Source: Oceanimonas smirnovii ATCC BAA-899 (lineage in GTDB: Bacteria; Pseudomonadota; Gammaproteobacteria; Enterobacterales; Aeromonadaceae). Taken from it: a DNA stretch of 64,000 bases. The DNA lies in contig NZ_KB908471.1 of the NCBI RefSeq assembly GCF_000381965.1, positions 1 to 64,000 on the forward strand. Reading direction: 5' to 3'. Within the stretch, counting starts at the first letter, position 1, and the number at the start of each line of letters is the position of its first letter. Below, piece by piece: positions 49,490 through 57,489 of this stretch. Under the pieces are notes generated by a model. The model saw only the letters and a program-made list of their open reading frames with translations. It searched no databases and was not told the origin of the DNA. Made by a program: the position numbers and the translations under genes.

Positions 49490-50470
49490 TCAGACTGCCG
49501 TCAGTTGCAGGGCTTGCGGCTCGGCCAGCTCCTGATCGAAGCAGCGCTGATAATATTCTGCCACCAGCGGCCGTTCGGCTTCATCGCATTTATTCAGAAA
49601 CGACAGCCGGAATGCCAGCGCCGCATCGTGAAAGATCTCGGTATTTTCGGCCCAGGCGATCAGAGTGCGCGGTGACATCAGGGTGGACAGATCGCCGGCG
49701 GCAAAACCGGCCCGGGTCAGCTCCGCCACCGCCACCATTTGGCTGATCAGTTCATGGCCGCGGGCATCGTTATAGCGGGGCACCTTGCCCTGAATAATGC
49801 TGATTTCATCTTCCCGGGGCAGATAGTCCAGTTTGGCCACTATGTTCCAGCGGTCCATCTGGGCCTGGTTAATCTGCTGAGTGCCGTGATACAGGCCGGT
49901 CACATTACCCAGGCCCACCGTATTGGCGGTGGCGAACAGCCGGAAATGGGGGTTGGGGCTGATCACCTGATTCTGATCGAGCAGAGTGAATTTGCCGTCC
50001 TGCTCCAGAATGCGCTGGATCACGAACATCACATCCGGGCGGCCGGCATCGAATTCGTCAAAGATCAGCGCGACCGGCCGGCGCAGTGCCCAGGGCACTA
50101 TGCCTTCCTGAAAACGGGTGATCTGCTTGCCTTCTTCCAGCACGATTGTGTCTTTGCCCACCAGATCCAGGCGGCTGATGTGGCCGTCCAGGTTGACCCG
50201 CACGCAGGGCCAGTTAAGACGGGCCGCTACCTGCTCAATGTGGGTCGATTTACCGGTGCCGTGCAGGCCCTGCAACAGTACCCGGCGGTTACGGGTAAAG
50301 CCGGCCAGAATGGCCAGGGTCACATCCGGATTAAAACAATAGTTGGGATCAATCTCGGGTACATGTTCGTCTCTGTGCTCAAATACCGGCACCTGCATGT
50401 CTATATCGAGACTGAACAGCTCGCGCACCGGGCGCAGCTGGCTGGGATGGTCGTGAAGAAGATCGGTCAT
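49490..50470 (-). CDS. CobS-like AAA+ ATPase, 326 aa
   Basis: MoxR/CobS-type AAA+ protein with Walker A GLHGTGKST (68-76), Walker B LIFDEFDAG (135-143) and the family ATANTVGLGNVTGLYHGTQQ segment. The length equals CobS. It would form a ring that acts with the CobT-like protein to remodel or metallate a client. I use ATG 50470; the longer TTG start has no ribosome site. XdhAB, another metal enzyme, is encoded in the window, but I have no evidence that it is the client. Confidence 0.8.
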   Translation of the reverse strand: MTDLLHDHPSQLRPVRELFSLDIDMQVPVFEHRDEHVPEIDPNYCFNPDVTLAILAGFTRNRRVLLQGLHGTGKSTHIEQVAARLNWPCVRVNLDGHISRLDLVGKDTIVLEEGKQITRFQEGIVPWALRRPVALIFDEFDAGRPDVMFVIQRILEQDGKFTLLDQNQVISPNPHFRLFATANTVGLGNVTGLYHGTQQINQAQMDRWNIVAKLDYLPREDEISIIQGKVPRYNDARGHELISQMVAVAELTRAGFAAGDLSTLMSPRTLIAWAENTEIFHDAALAFRLSFLNKCDEAERPLVAEYYQRCFDQELAEPQALQLTAV

Positions 50471-50601
50471 GGCTCTGGTTCCGGCTGAAAGTAACAAAGT
50501 GTTAACACTCTAACCTTCATCATCAGCCTGAACAGGGCCAGTTGCGGTCTGGCCATGCAGCCAGTGGGCGAGCTGCAGCTAAGTGCAGCTTGTGCGGTTG
50601 A

Positions 50602-52377
50602 TCAGCCTCCGCCTGCTTCGGGTTGCCCCGGCGGATGAATATGGCACTCTCTGAAAATGCGGGCGGTACAGGTGCGGCACACCTCGGCATTGAGCTGATC
50701 ATAAATGCGGTGAATGGCCTGGCCCTTGTTAATAAACACATGGTCCCGGCGAATTTCATCGAGCCGGTTATTGCGCAGCAGAAACCGGATGACGCCTTCG
50801 CGCAGGTTGCACAGATACAGATCGCCCCCCATGGCGCGGCGGCGTTCGGCTTCCTGCACCAGCATGTCGACCCCCACCATATCGATAAAGTTAATGCCGT
50901 TACCCACAATCAGCAGGCGGGGCTCACGAATGGCCTGCAGATCTTCCTGCACATGGTTCACCGCGCCAAAGAACAGCGAGCCTTCAATGCGAATAATGCG
51001 CAGCTGGGGGCAATAGGGCAGACGTCGGCGTTCCGCGTTAACAAACAGCGGATGCTTGCTGTCGGGGTCCGGCAGAATAGACACCACCCGCGGCGTGGAC
51101 GTGCGCTTTAAGTAAAACACCAGCGACAGTATTACCCCGGTATAAATGGCGAATTCCAGCTCAACCAGCAGGGTGGCGGCAAAAGTGGCGGCCAGCACCG
51201 CTGTCTCGGAGCGCGAGCCCAGTACAATCAGCCGAATATGACGAAAGTCGATCAGGTTCCAGGCCACCACCAGCAGCAAGCCGGCCATGGCCGGCAGCGG
51301 CAGCCAGGTGGTAATGCCGGGAAACAACAGCACAATCAGCAGTAAAAAAACCGAGGCAAAAATGGCCGCCATGGGCGTGCGGGCACCGGAGGTGTAGTTG
51401 ATGCCGGAGCGGCTGAAAGAGCCCGACGAGGCATAACAGGAAAAAAAGGCACCCACTATGTTGGATAAGCCCTGACCCACAAATTCCTGATTATCGTCCA
51501 GCCGCTGATGCGAGCGGCTGGCAATGGCGCGGGAAATGGCGGCGGCTTCCACCAGCCCCAGCAAACTAATGGCCAGCGCCCCCGGTGCCAGCGCGCTGAT
51601 GCTGGACAGGCTGAAGTCGGGCAGGCTCAGGGGTGGCAGCCCGGAAGGAATGGCTCCCACCAGGGCAATGTGTTCATGCCCCGGATCTATCAATACCGCC
51701 AGGCCACTGGCCAGTGCCAGGGCCAGCAGCATATTGGGCCAGCGCGGCCGCCAGCGTTTTATCAGCACACAGGCCAGCACGGTAAACAGCGCCACCGACA
51801 GGGTGTAATAGTCTACTTCCTGCACGTGCTGCAGCAGCTGCCACCAGGTGCCGGTGACATTACCGCTGTTTTCTATGCTGATACCCAGCAGCGCCGGCAG
51901 TTGACTGGAGGCGATCACCACGGCAGCACCGGCGGTAAAGCCAATGACCACCGACTGAGACACAAAATTCACCAGCACCCCAAGCCGCGCCAGGGCCAGC
52001 ACCAGCTGAAACACTCCTTTCATCAGCGTCAGCGTTAACGCCAGTGCAATAAAGGTGCTGGTGCCCGGCTCCGCCAGCGGACTGACCGAAGTAAATACCA
52101 CTACCGACATGGCCGCAGTGGGGCCGGAGATCAAATGCCAGGACGAGCCGAACAGGGCGGCGATCACGGCGGGAATAATGGCGGCATACAGGCCGTATTC
52201 CGGCGGCAGACCGGCAATCAGGGCATAGGCGACGCCCTGAGGCAGCACCACTATCGCATTGGTCAGGCCCGACTGAGCATCGGCCCGCAGGCTGGCCCCA
52301 TTGACCATGGGCCACCAGCCCAGAAAAGGCAGCAAACGCTGCACACGTGAAAAACCGCCGGCCTTTGGCTCGGGCAT
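50602..52377 (-). CDS. SulP/SLC26 family anion transporter, second copy, 591 aa
   Basis: Membrane SulP transporter (signature VLPQGVAYALIAGLPPEYGLYAA) followed by a STAS domain (about 440-550) with IRIEGSLFFGAVNHV. Unlike the copy at 20797, it ends in an extra segment with CRTCTARIFREC, four cysteines in 12 residues near the C-terminus. agggaggatattt precedes ATG 52377. It stands alone between the CobS-like gene and the aldehyde-dehydrogenase-like gene. Sulfate or another anion is the likely substrate. Confidence 0.82.
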   Translation of the reverse strand: MPEPKAGGFSRVQRLLPFLGWWPMVNGASLRADAQSGLTNAIVVLPQGVAYALIAGLPPEYGLYAAIIPAVIAALFGSSWHLISGPTAAMSVVVFTSVSPLAEPGTSTFIALALTLTLMKGVFQLVLALARLGVLVNFVSQSVVIGFTAGAAVVIASSQLPALLGISIENSGNVTGTWWQLLQHVQEVDYYTLSVALFTVLACVLIKRWRPRWPNMLLALALASGLAVLIDPGHEHIALVGAIPSGLPPLSLPDFSLSSISALAPGALAISLLGLVEAAAISRAIASRSHQRLDDNQEFVGQGLSNIVGAFFSCYASSGSFSRSGINYTSGARTPMAAIFASVFLLLIVLLFPGITTWLPLPAMAGLLLVVAWNLIDFRHIRLIVLGSRSETAVLAATFAATLLVELEFAIYTGVILSLVFYLKRTSTPRVVSILPDPDSKHPLFVNAERRRLPYCPQLRIIRIEGSLFFGAVNHVQEDLQAIREPRLLIVGNGINFIDMVGVDMLVQEAERRRAMGGDLYLCNLREGVIRFLLRNNRLDEIRRDHVFINKGQAIHRIYDQLNAEVCRTCTARIFRECHIHPPGQPEAGGG

Positions 52378-52520
52378 AAATATCCTCCCTGGTTCCATAG
52401 CGCACGAACAACTGGCCTTTGCAGGCCCGTTAACCTTTTATTAACGTCTGTCGCAGCACTTAGTATACCAGCCGATTTTATTACCGAGGGCGCGGTGAGC
52501 CCTGCACAAGGAGCCGTGTG

Positions 52521-53846
52521 ATGACTTTTGTTTCCTTTGACCCCAGCTCTGGCCGTGTGCTGGCCCATCATGCCTGTTTAAGTGAGACTGAGCTGGAGCA
52601 TCGCCTCAGCCGGGCATTCCAGACTACCCAGGCCTGGCAGCAGACGGTGCCTGCCGAGCGTTCAGCCTTATTGTTCAGGCTGGCATCCACACTATCGGAA
52701 AAACGTGAGTCATTGGCCCGCGAGCTGAGCCATGAAACCGGCACCCTGCTGGCCGATTGCCTGCGCGAGATAGAGCGCTGCGCCGAAGAATGCACTCACT
52801 TTGCCGCTCATGGCCAGGCCATGTTGCCGGCGGCACGCAGCCAGATAAGCCAGCTGCCCATCGGGCTGATGCTGGCGCTCACCGCTGGGCCGGCACCGCT
52901 GTGGCAATGCTTTCGGCTGCTGGCACCGGCGTTAATGGCCGGCAATGGCCTGCTGCTCAAGCCTGCCGGGCACTTATCCCGGCTTGTTACTCTGCTGGAA
53001 CAACTGTTGTCTGATGCGGATTTGCCGCAAGGCCTGGTAACGCCCCTGCGTATCTCCAAAGAGCAGGTTGCTGCCCTGGTGGCAGACTCACGCATTGCCG
53101 GTCTGGCTTACAGTGGTGAGCACAAAGGCGGTGCGGCCATGGCGGCGCTGGCCGGGGCTCAGCTTAAGCCGGTCAGGCTGGATCTGGCGCGGGCCAATGT
53201 ACAGCTGATCCTGGATGATGCCGAGCTGGAGCCGGCGGTGGAGTCGGTGCTCAACAGCTGTTTTCGTTATCGCACCAGCTGGCGTCAGAGTGAGGGAGGC
53301 GTGCTGATTACGCCGGCACTGGCCGATGCGTTTCTTGAGCAACTTGCCACCAGGCTGATTCATCTGGAAACCGGACAACCCGGTCATCCTGCTGCCGATA
53401 TCGGCCCCCTGGCTAAAAGCGGACAGCGGGAATGGCTGGAGCGTCAGCTGCGCGAGGCCGAGCGGCAAGGTGGCCGCATTCGTTGTGGCGGCGTGATGCC
53501 CGATGAGCCGGGCTGGTATTATCCGGCTACCTTAATTGAGGGCGACAAGCCAGCTCAGACGCTGTTCCCGGCCTGGCCGGCAGGGCCATTCTGTGGCGTG
53601 CTGCGGGTGGCGGATGAGGCCGCCATGACAGCGCTCTGCCATGATCTGAATACTGATGGCGTGGCCTCGATCTGGACCAGGGATCGTGCCCGGGGAGAGC
53701 AGCTGGCGCGCACGTTGCCCTTTGATGTGTGCCGGGTTAACCCTGATCCTTATCATGGCCGGCACTGGCCGCCTTATTCCGAGCCGGAGCAACGACCGGC
53801 GCTCAAGGAGTTTTGCCGCACTAAAACCGTGCTGGTCTCGGCCTGA
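52521..53846 (+). CDS. Aldehyde-dehydrogenase-fold protein lacking catalytic residues, 441 aa
   Basis: An intact ALDH-superfamily reading frame with recognisable structure (LAPALMAGNGLLLKPAG, then the NAD-binding and C-terminal domains). All three catalytic positions differ. The oxyanion Asn of PWNFP is P124 in TAGPAPLW. The general-base Glu of LELGGK is D221 in VRLDLARAN. The nucleophile Cys of GQxC is R255 in RTSWRQSEGG. It probably binds a ligand or partner rather than oxidising aldehydes. aaggag precedes ATG 52521. Length is about 40 residues shorter than most ALDHs. Confidence 0.8.
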   Translation: MTFVSFDPSSGRVLAHHACLSETELEHRLSRAFQTTQAWQQTVPAERSALLFRLASTLSEKRESLARELSHETGTLLADCLREIERCAEECTHFAAHGQAMLPAARSQISQLPIGLMLALTAGPAPLWQCFRLLAPALMAGNGLLLKPAGHLSRLVTLLEQLLSDADLPQGLVTPLRISKEQVAALVADSRIAGLAYSGEHKGGAAMAALAGAQLKPVRLDLARANVQLILDDAELEPAVESVLNSCFRYRTSWRQSEGGVLITPALADAFLEQLATRLIHLETGQPGHPAADIGPLAKSGQREWLERQLREAERQGGRIRCGGVMPDEPGWYYPATLIEGDKPAQTLFPAWPAGPFCGVLRVADEAAMTALCHDLNTDGVASIWTRDRARGEQLARTLPFDVCRVNPDPYHGRHWPPYSEPEQRPALKEFCRTKTVLVSA

Positions 53847-54037
53847 GCTCACTGGTTCTAATGCGGTGATAAAACTGGCCCTGTCTGTTGAAGCCGGGCC
53901 GGGCTACCATACCCGGCCTGTTGCCAGCTCCGCTCGAATTTGTGCCGGTGCTGCTCAAGGAAGAAAGGTTTAAGCAACAGTGTATTCTGCCTGACCGGCA
54001 GAGTGATGTTGAGTCATCTACTTTTGAGCGAGCAGCA

Positions 54038-54442
54038 ATGAGCCATTCCTATCCTACTCTTGCCCAGATGGGCATCACGTCTTTTGACAATATCAGCCGC
54101 TATCAGCTGCGCCGTGAAGGGCGTGCCGATGTACTCAAGATTTACTATCACAGACCCAAAGGCTCCTTATTGTCGCGCAGCAAAAAGTTTACTTTTGCCC
54201 GTCCCAAATCATTGGGGCCGATGGAGTTTCAGAAAACCGAGCAATGGCACCAGCTGGAAGACACCAGCCCGGTGTTGCGCCAGGCTCTGTGTGAACTGCA
54301 TCAGTTGCTGGGCGAAGAAGTGGCATCCGATGACGCCACCGCCAGCACCAAGCAGCAGCTACTGGAAGATCTGGAGCATATGGAGCGGGTCATGCAAGAC
54401 AAGCTGGACGAGCTGCGTCGTCAGATTGAAGCACTGAAATAA
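54038..54442 (+). CDS. DUF3461 family protein, copy 1, 134 aa
   Basis: Small cytoplasmic protein starting SHSYPTLAQMGITSFDNIS, with LKIYYHRPKGSLLSRSKKF in the middle and a C-terminal coiled-coil (about 100-134). Family members occur in marine gammaproteobacteria with no assigned role. The true start is ATG 54038; the frame extends upstream without family similarity. A second, shorter member is 490 bases downstream on the same strand. Confidence 0.8.
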   Translation: MSHSYPTLAQMGITSFDNISRYQLRREGRADVLKIYYHRPKGSLLSRSKKFTFARPKSLGPMEFQKTEQWHQLEDTSPVLRQALCELHQLLGEEVASDDATASTKQQLLEDLEHMERVMQDKLDELRRQIEALK

Positions 54443-54490
54443 CAGGCAACAATGGACCCCCGCCTTAGCGGGGGTGACAAATGAGAATGC

Positions 54491-54736
54491 TCAGGCCTGA
54501 GCCTGCTGCTGGCGCAGCATGGACTCGGCCATTTTTTTGCCAAACAATTCCATGACCGCGGCTTCATCGTCGCCGGCTTCCTGCAATGCGGCCACCATGG
54601 CAGCCAGAGTGGGCTGTGTCTTTTCCACCAGCTGCTGCACATATTGCTCTGCACTGACATGAGTCAGGGCTTCATATTGCTCAAACAGAGCAGCAAGTTC
54701 TGGGTTCAATTCCAGAGTAAGAGGTTGTGCGGCCAT
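54491..54736 (-). CDS. Small protein of unknown function, 81 aa
   Basis: An acidic, helix-rich protein (LFEQYEALTHVSAEQYVQQL) with a clear ribosome-binding site (aaggagccgtc before the ATG). It lies on the opposite strand between the two DUF3461 genes. I do not recognise a domain. A glutamine-rich C-terminal end (RQQQAQA) is the only unusual composition. The gene is likely real because of the site and codon use, but its function is unknown. Confidence 0.6.
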   Translation of the reverse strand: MAAQPLTLELNPELAALFEQYEALTHVSAEQYVQQLVEKTQPTLAAMVAALQEAGDDEAAVMELFGKKMAESMLRQQQAQA

Positions 54737-54932
54737 GACGGCTCCTTGTCTTGTTTCAGTATTGTTAGCCCCACTCTATGAAGAGCGTCAGGCCGGTATT
54801 AGCACCAGCTGCACCTTCTCTGTAGGGCCAGCTGGTCTCAACACTTTTAATAACTGGCTCTATTGATGCTGTAAGAAAGTGCATAGCCTTCAGGTTAATT
54901 TTTTGTGATCAAGTTGTGTGGAGAAAGTTGTC

Positions 54933-55268
54933 ATGACACAGAATTATTCCACTCTGGCGGCCATGGGCATTGAAGATCTGGAGCAAATCAGCCGTTTTCG
55001 TCTGTGCGACGGTGACGCCCATAAAGAGCTCAAAATCTGGTTTGAGCGTGCCCCCGATTCCTGCCTGCCCGACAGCCTCAAGTTTCGTTTTCCCAAGGTG
55101 ATCAACCGGGAAGTAGCCCACACCCTGGACAATGCCATTGAAGAGCTGGAGCAGCTGCTGGGCAAGGAAAGTTCACGAGAGCGGCTGCTGCTGGAGCTGG
55201 GCCGCTTTGAGCAGGTGATGAACGATAAAATGAATGAATTGCGCCGGCGTATGAGCCGGCTGGTATGA
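54933..55268 (+). CDS. DUF3461 family protein, copy 2, 111 aa
   Basis: Shares the NYSTLAAMGIEDLEQISRFRL start pattern (first 20 residues comparable to copy 1) and the ELKIW strand, with a C-terminal coiled-coil ending in FEQVMNDKMNELRRR. It lacks about 20 residues of the central loop present in copy 1. ggagaaagttgtc precedes ATG 54933. The two copies probably arose by duplication and may form a heteromer. No function is known. Confidence 0.78.
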   Translation: MTQNYSTLAAMGIEDLEQISRFRLCDGDAHKELKIWFERAPDSCLPDSLKFRFPKVINREVAHTLDNAIEELEQLLGKESSRERLLLELGRFEQVMNDKMNELRRRMSRLV

Positions 55269-55282
55269 CGGAACAAAGCCAA

Positions 55283-55313
55283 TAAAAAAGCCACCGCGAG
55301 CGGTGGCTTTTTA
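55283..55313. terminator. Bidirectional terminator between DUF3461 copy 2 and the purine permease
   Basis: aaaaaagccaccg / cggtggcttttt stem with a 4-base loop between convergent genes. Confidence 0.92.
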
Positions 55314-55330
55314 CTTTCCATCACCAGGGC

Positions 55331-56674
55331 TTACATAAAAATAAATTTGGCGATGAAAATCACGCTCAGAACATAAACCCCCACGGACACCTTGGCGGCC
55401 TGACCGGTGGCCAATTTCAGCACTGCATAGGCCACAAAGCCCATGGCAATGCCGTTGGCAATGGAGAAGGTCAGCGGCATCATCAGGGCGGTCAGTGCCG
55501 CCGGAGCCAGCTCGGTGTAGTCGTTCCAGTCAATGTTGGCCAGGCTGCTCATCATCACAAAGGCCACATAAATCAGCGCACCGGCGGTAGCATAGGCGGG
55601 CACCATGCCGGCCAGCGGGGCGAGGAAGATAGACAGCAAAAACAGCGCCGCTATGGTCACGGCGGTCAGGCCGGTACGACCACCTGCAGCCACACCCGCT
55701 GAGCTTTCGACATAGCTGGTAACCGGCGGACAACCCACAAATGTACCGATAACCGACGAAGCACTGTCGGCCTTGAGTGACTTTTTCAGGCCTTCAATGG
55801 TGCCGTCAGGACGGCGCAGTTGTGCCCGCTCGGCCACGCCCATCAGGGTACCGGCGGTATCAAACATGTTCACAAACAAAAAGGCCAGAATCACGGTGAT
55901 CATGCCGATATCCAGCGCCCCCATAATGTCCAGTTTGAACAGGGTAGGGGCCAGACTCGGCGGGGCGGCAAAAATACCGTTATATTCCACCAGCCCCATG
56001 CCCAGACCAATCAGGGTCGTACCCAGCACGCCGATCAATACGGCACCAAATACCCGCAGGTGGGCCAGGGTGGCAATAATCAGAAAGCAGGCGGCGGCCA
56101 GCCAGGTATTGGGATTGGTAAAATCACCCAGAGTGACCAGGGTGGCTTCGCTGGGCACCACTATGCCTGCCGTTTTCAGGCCGATCAGGCCAAGGAACAA
56201 GCCCACACCGGCGGTCATGGCATAGCGCAGAGACTCAGGAATGGCGTCCAGAATCCACTCACGAATTTTCCAGAAACTCATGGCGGTAAAAATAATGCCG
56301 GACCAGAACACGGCACCCAGTGCCACTTCCCAGCTGTAACCCATTTCACCGACCACGGTAAAAGCAAAAAAGGCGTTCAGCCCCATGCCCGGGGCCAGGC
56401 CTACCGGCCAGTTGGCATAAAGCCCCATAAACAGGGTGGCCACGGCGGCACCGATGCAGGTGGCCACAAACACCGCACCCGCATCCATGCCCGATGCAGA
56501 CATGATGTTGGGGTTGACGAAAATGATGTAGGCCATGGTAATAAAGGTGGTCAGACCAGCCACCAGCTCGGTTTTCACTGTGGTGCCGTGCGCGCTGAGT
56601 TTAAACAGTCTGTCCAGAAGTCCCGAAGATGCCGGGAGTGCTTGAGAGGTTGGCTCGTGCTTGGCGTGTTCCAT
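55331..56674 (-). CDS. AzgA-type NCS2 purine permease, 447 aa
   Basis: About 12-14 membrane segments of the AzgA branch of NCS2, which import hypoxanthine, guanine, adenine or xanthine with protons. Family marks are AYIIFVNPNIMSASGMD, GLAPGMGLNAFFAF and GCPPVTSYVESSAGVAAGGRTG split over two segments. I start at ATG 56674, with gagg 9 bases upstream. It lies in line with uraH and is preceded by a structured leader that may be a riboswitch. The exact purine cannot be read from the sequence. Confidence 0.88.
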   Translation of the reverse strand: MEHAKHEPTSQALPASSGLLDRLFKLSAHGTTVKTELVAGLTTFITMAYIIFVNPNIMSASGMDAGAVFVATCIGAAVATLFMGLYANWPVGLAPGMGLNAFFAFTVVGEMGYSWEVALGAVFWSGIIFTAMSFWKIREWILDAIPESLRYAMTAGVGLFLGLIGLKTAGIVVPSEATLVTLGDFTNPNTWLAAACFLIIATLAHLRVFGAVLIGVLGTTLIGLGMGLVEYNGIFAAPPSLAPTLFKLDIMGALDIGMITVILAFLFVNMFDTAGTLMGVAERAQLRRPDGTIEGLKKSLKADSASSVIGTFVGCPPVTSYVESSAGVAAGGRTGLTAVTIAALFLLSIFLAPLAGMVPAYATAGALIYVAFVMMSSLANIDWNDYTELAPAALTALMMPLTFSIANGIAMGFVAYAVLKLATGQAAKVSVGVYVLSVIFIAKFIFM

Positions 56675-56758
56675 ACCGGAAGTCCTCATGGGTAATTTGC
56701 AGACTACCCATGCCATCGGTCATTCCTTGAGCCGGTGGCATGGGCAGGAGCCGTCTGC
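56675..56758 (-). promoter_or_regulatory. Structured leader of the purine permease, possible xanthine riboswitch
   Basis: On the minus strand, GCAGAC / GTCTGC (plus 56753-56758 and 56699-56704) forms an outer stem. An 8-base / 2-base asymmetric internal loop separates it from a perfect 9-bp inner stem (CCCATGCCA / TGGCATGGG; plus 56736-56744 and 56707-56715). A competing GGGTA / TACCC hairpin next to the gagg site could switch translation. The architecture and context fit xanthine-I (NMT1) RNAs, but I cannot match their consensus from memory. Confidence 0.5.
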
Positions 56759-56773
56759 GACCCTTTAGCTTAC

Positions 56774-57127
56774 TCAGCTACCGCGATAGGTAGAGTAGCT
56801 GTAGGGCGAGATCAGCAGGGGTACGTGATAATGCTCTTCGCCTTCGGCAATACCAAAGCGGATAACAACGTCATCCAGGAATGCCGGCTCAAGCAGTTCA
56901 ATACCTTGTTTCTTGAAATAAGGAGAAGTGTGGAATACCAGCTGGTATTTGCCGGCAACATAATCCGCACCTTCCAGGATGGGCGCATCGGTACGGCCGT
57001 CATGGTTGGTGTAAACGGTGTTGATCAGCGTGGTTTGCTCGCCGTCTACCTTATACAGTTCAACCTTGATATCGGAGCCGGGCAGGCCCTTGGCAGTATC
57101 GAGTACGTGTGTAGTCAGTCTTCCCAT
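56774..57127 (-). CDS. uraH: 5-hydroxyisourate hydrolase UraH, 117 aa
   Basis: Transthyretin-like enzyme converting 5-hydroxyisourate to OHCU, the first step after urate oxidation. The family begins LTTHVLDTAKGLPG and ends with the diagnostic YRGS. An HDGRTDAP segment with catalytic His and Arg is present. ATG 57127 follows aaggtaacttgaaa. It is divergent from puuE across a 362-base region with regulatory repeats, and precedes the purine permease on the same strand. Confidence 0.93.
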   Translation of the reverse strand: MGRLTTHVLDTAKGLPGSDIKVELYKVDGEQTTLINTVYTNHDGRTDAPILEGADYVAGKYQLVFHTSPYFKKQGIELLEPAFLDDVVIRFGIAEGEEHYHVPLLISPYSYSTYRGS

Positions 57128-57489
57128 TTTCAAGTTACCTTGCGCATTACTGCGTCTTCAAAGTCCAAGGTACTACCAACGATCAACGCCGGTAGAAGTA
57201 TTTTTACATCAAGATAACCAGCGCGTCTACATTGTTTTAACATCAAGAGATGTTTTTATGAGTGCTGAATCACATTTTTCAATGTGTCTATCTTGATCCG
57301 TTACCGATTGTCTTTGCTTTATCGCCGCAAAGCAAGAATTGCGAGCCGCTTCCGATACAAAAACTAAACCAGTCATTTACATAAGTTGATTTTATTGTAT
57401 ACAATGGGAAGATTGTGACGACCGTCAAACTCTCGCTGCCAGGCCTTTCATGCCCGGCAAGTAACCCGTTGTTTTTTAGGAGTTTTCCG
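57128..57489. promoter_or_regulatory. uraH/puuE divergent control region
   Basis: No gene. It holds ATTGTATACAAT (57394-57405), a perfect 12-bp palindrome shared in core with the GntR gene and HbpS-like promoters. It also holds three ATCAAGA elements, two direct (57208 and 57242) and one inverted (57290-57297), at 34-base and about 50-base spacing. Confidence 0.65.

Noticed and set aside
54456-54475. cccccgc / gcggggg hairpin after DUF3461 copy 1
   Set aside because: Strong stem but no T run on either strand, so I did not call it a terminator.
57415-57489. N-terminal extension of PuuE and the TGACGACCGTCA palindrome beside it
   Set aside because: The ATG at 57490 has the ribosome site. The palindrome spacing does not fit the RutR-type operator.
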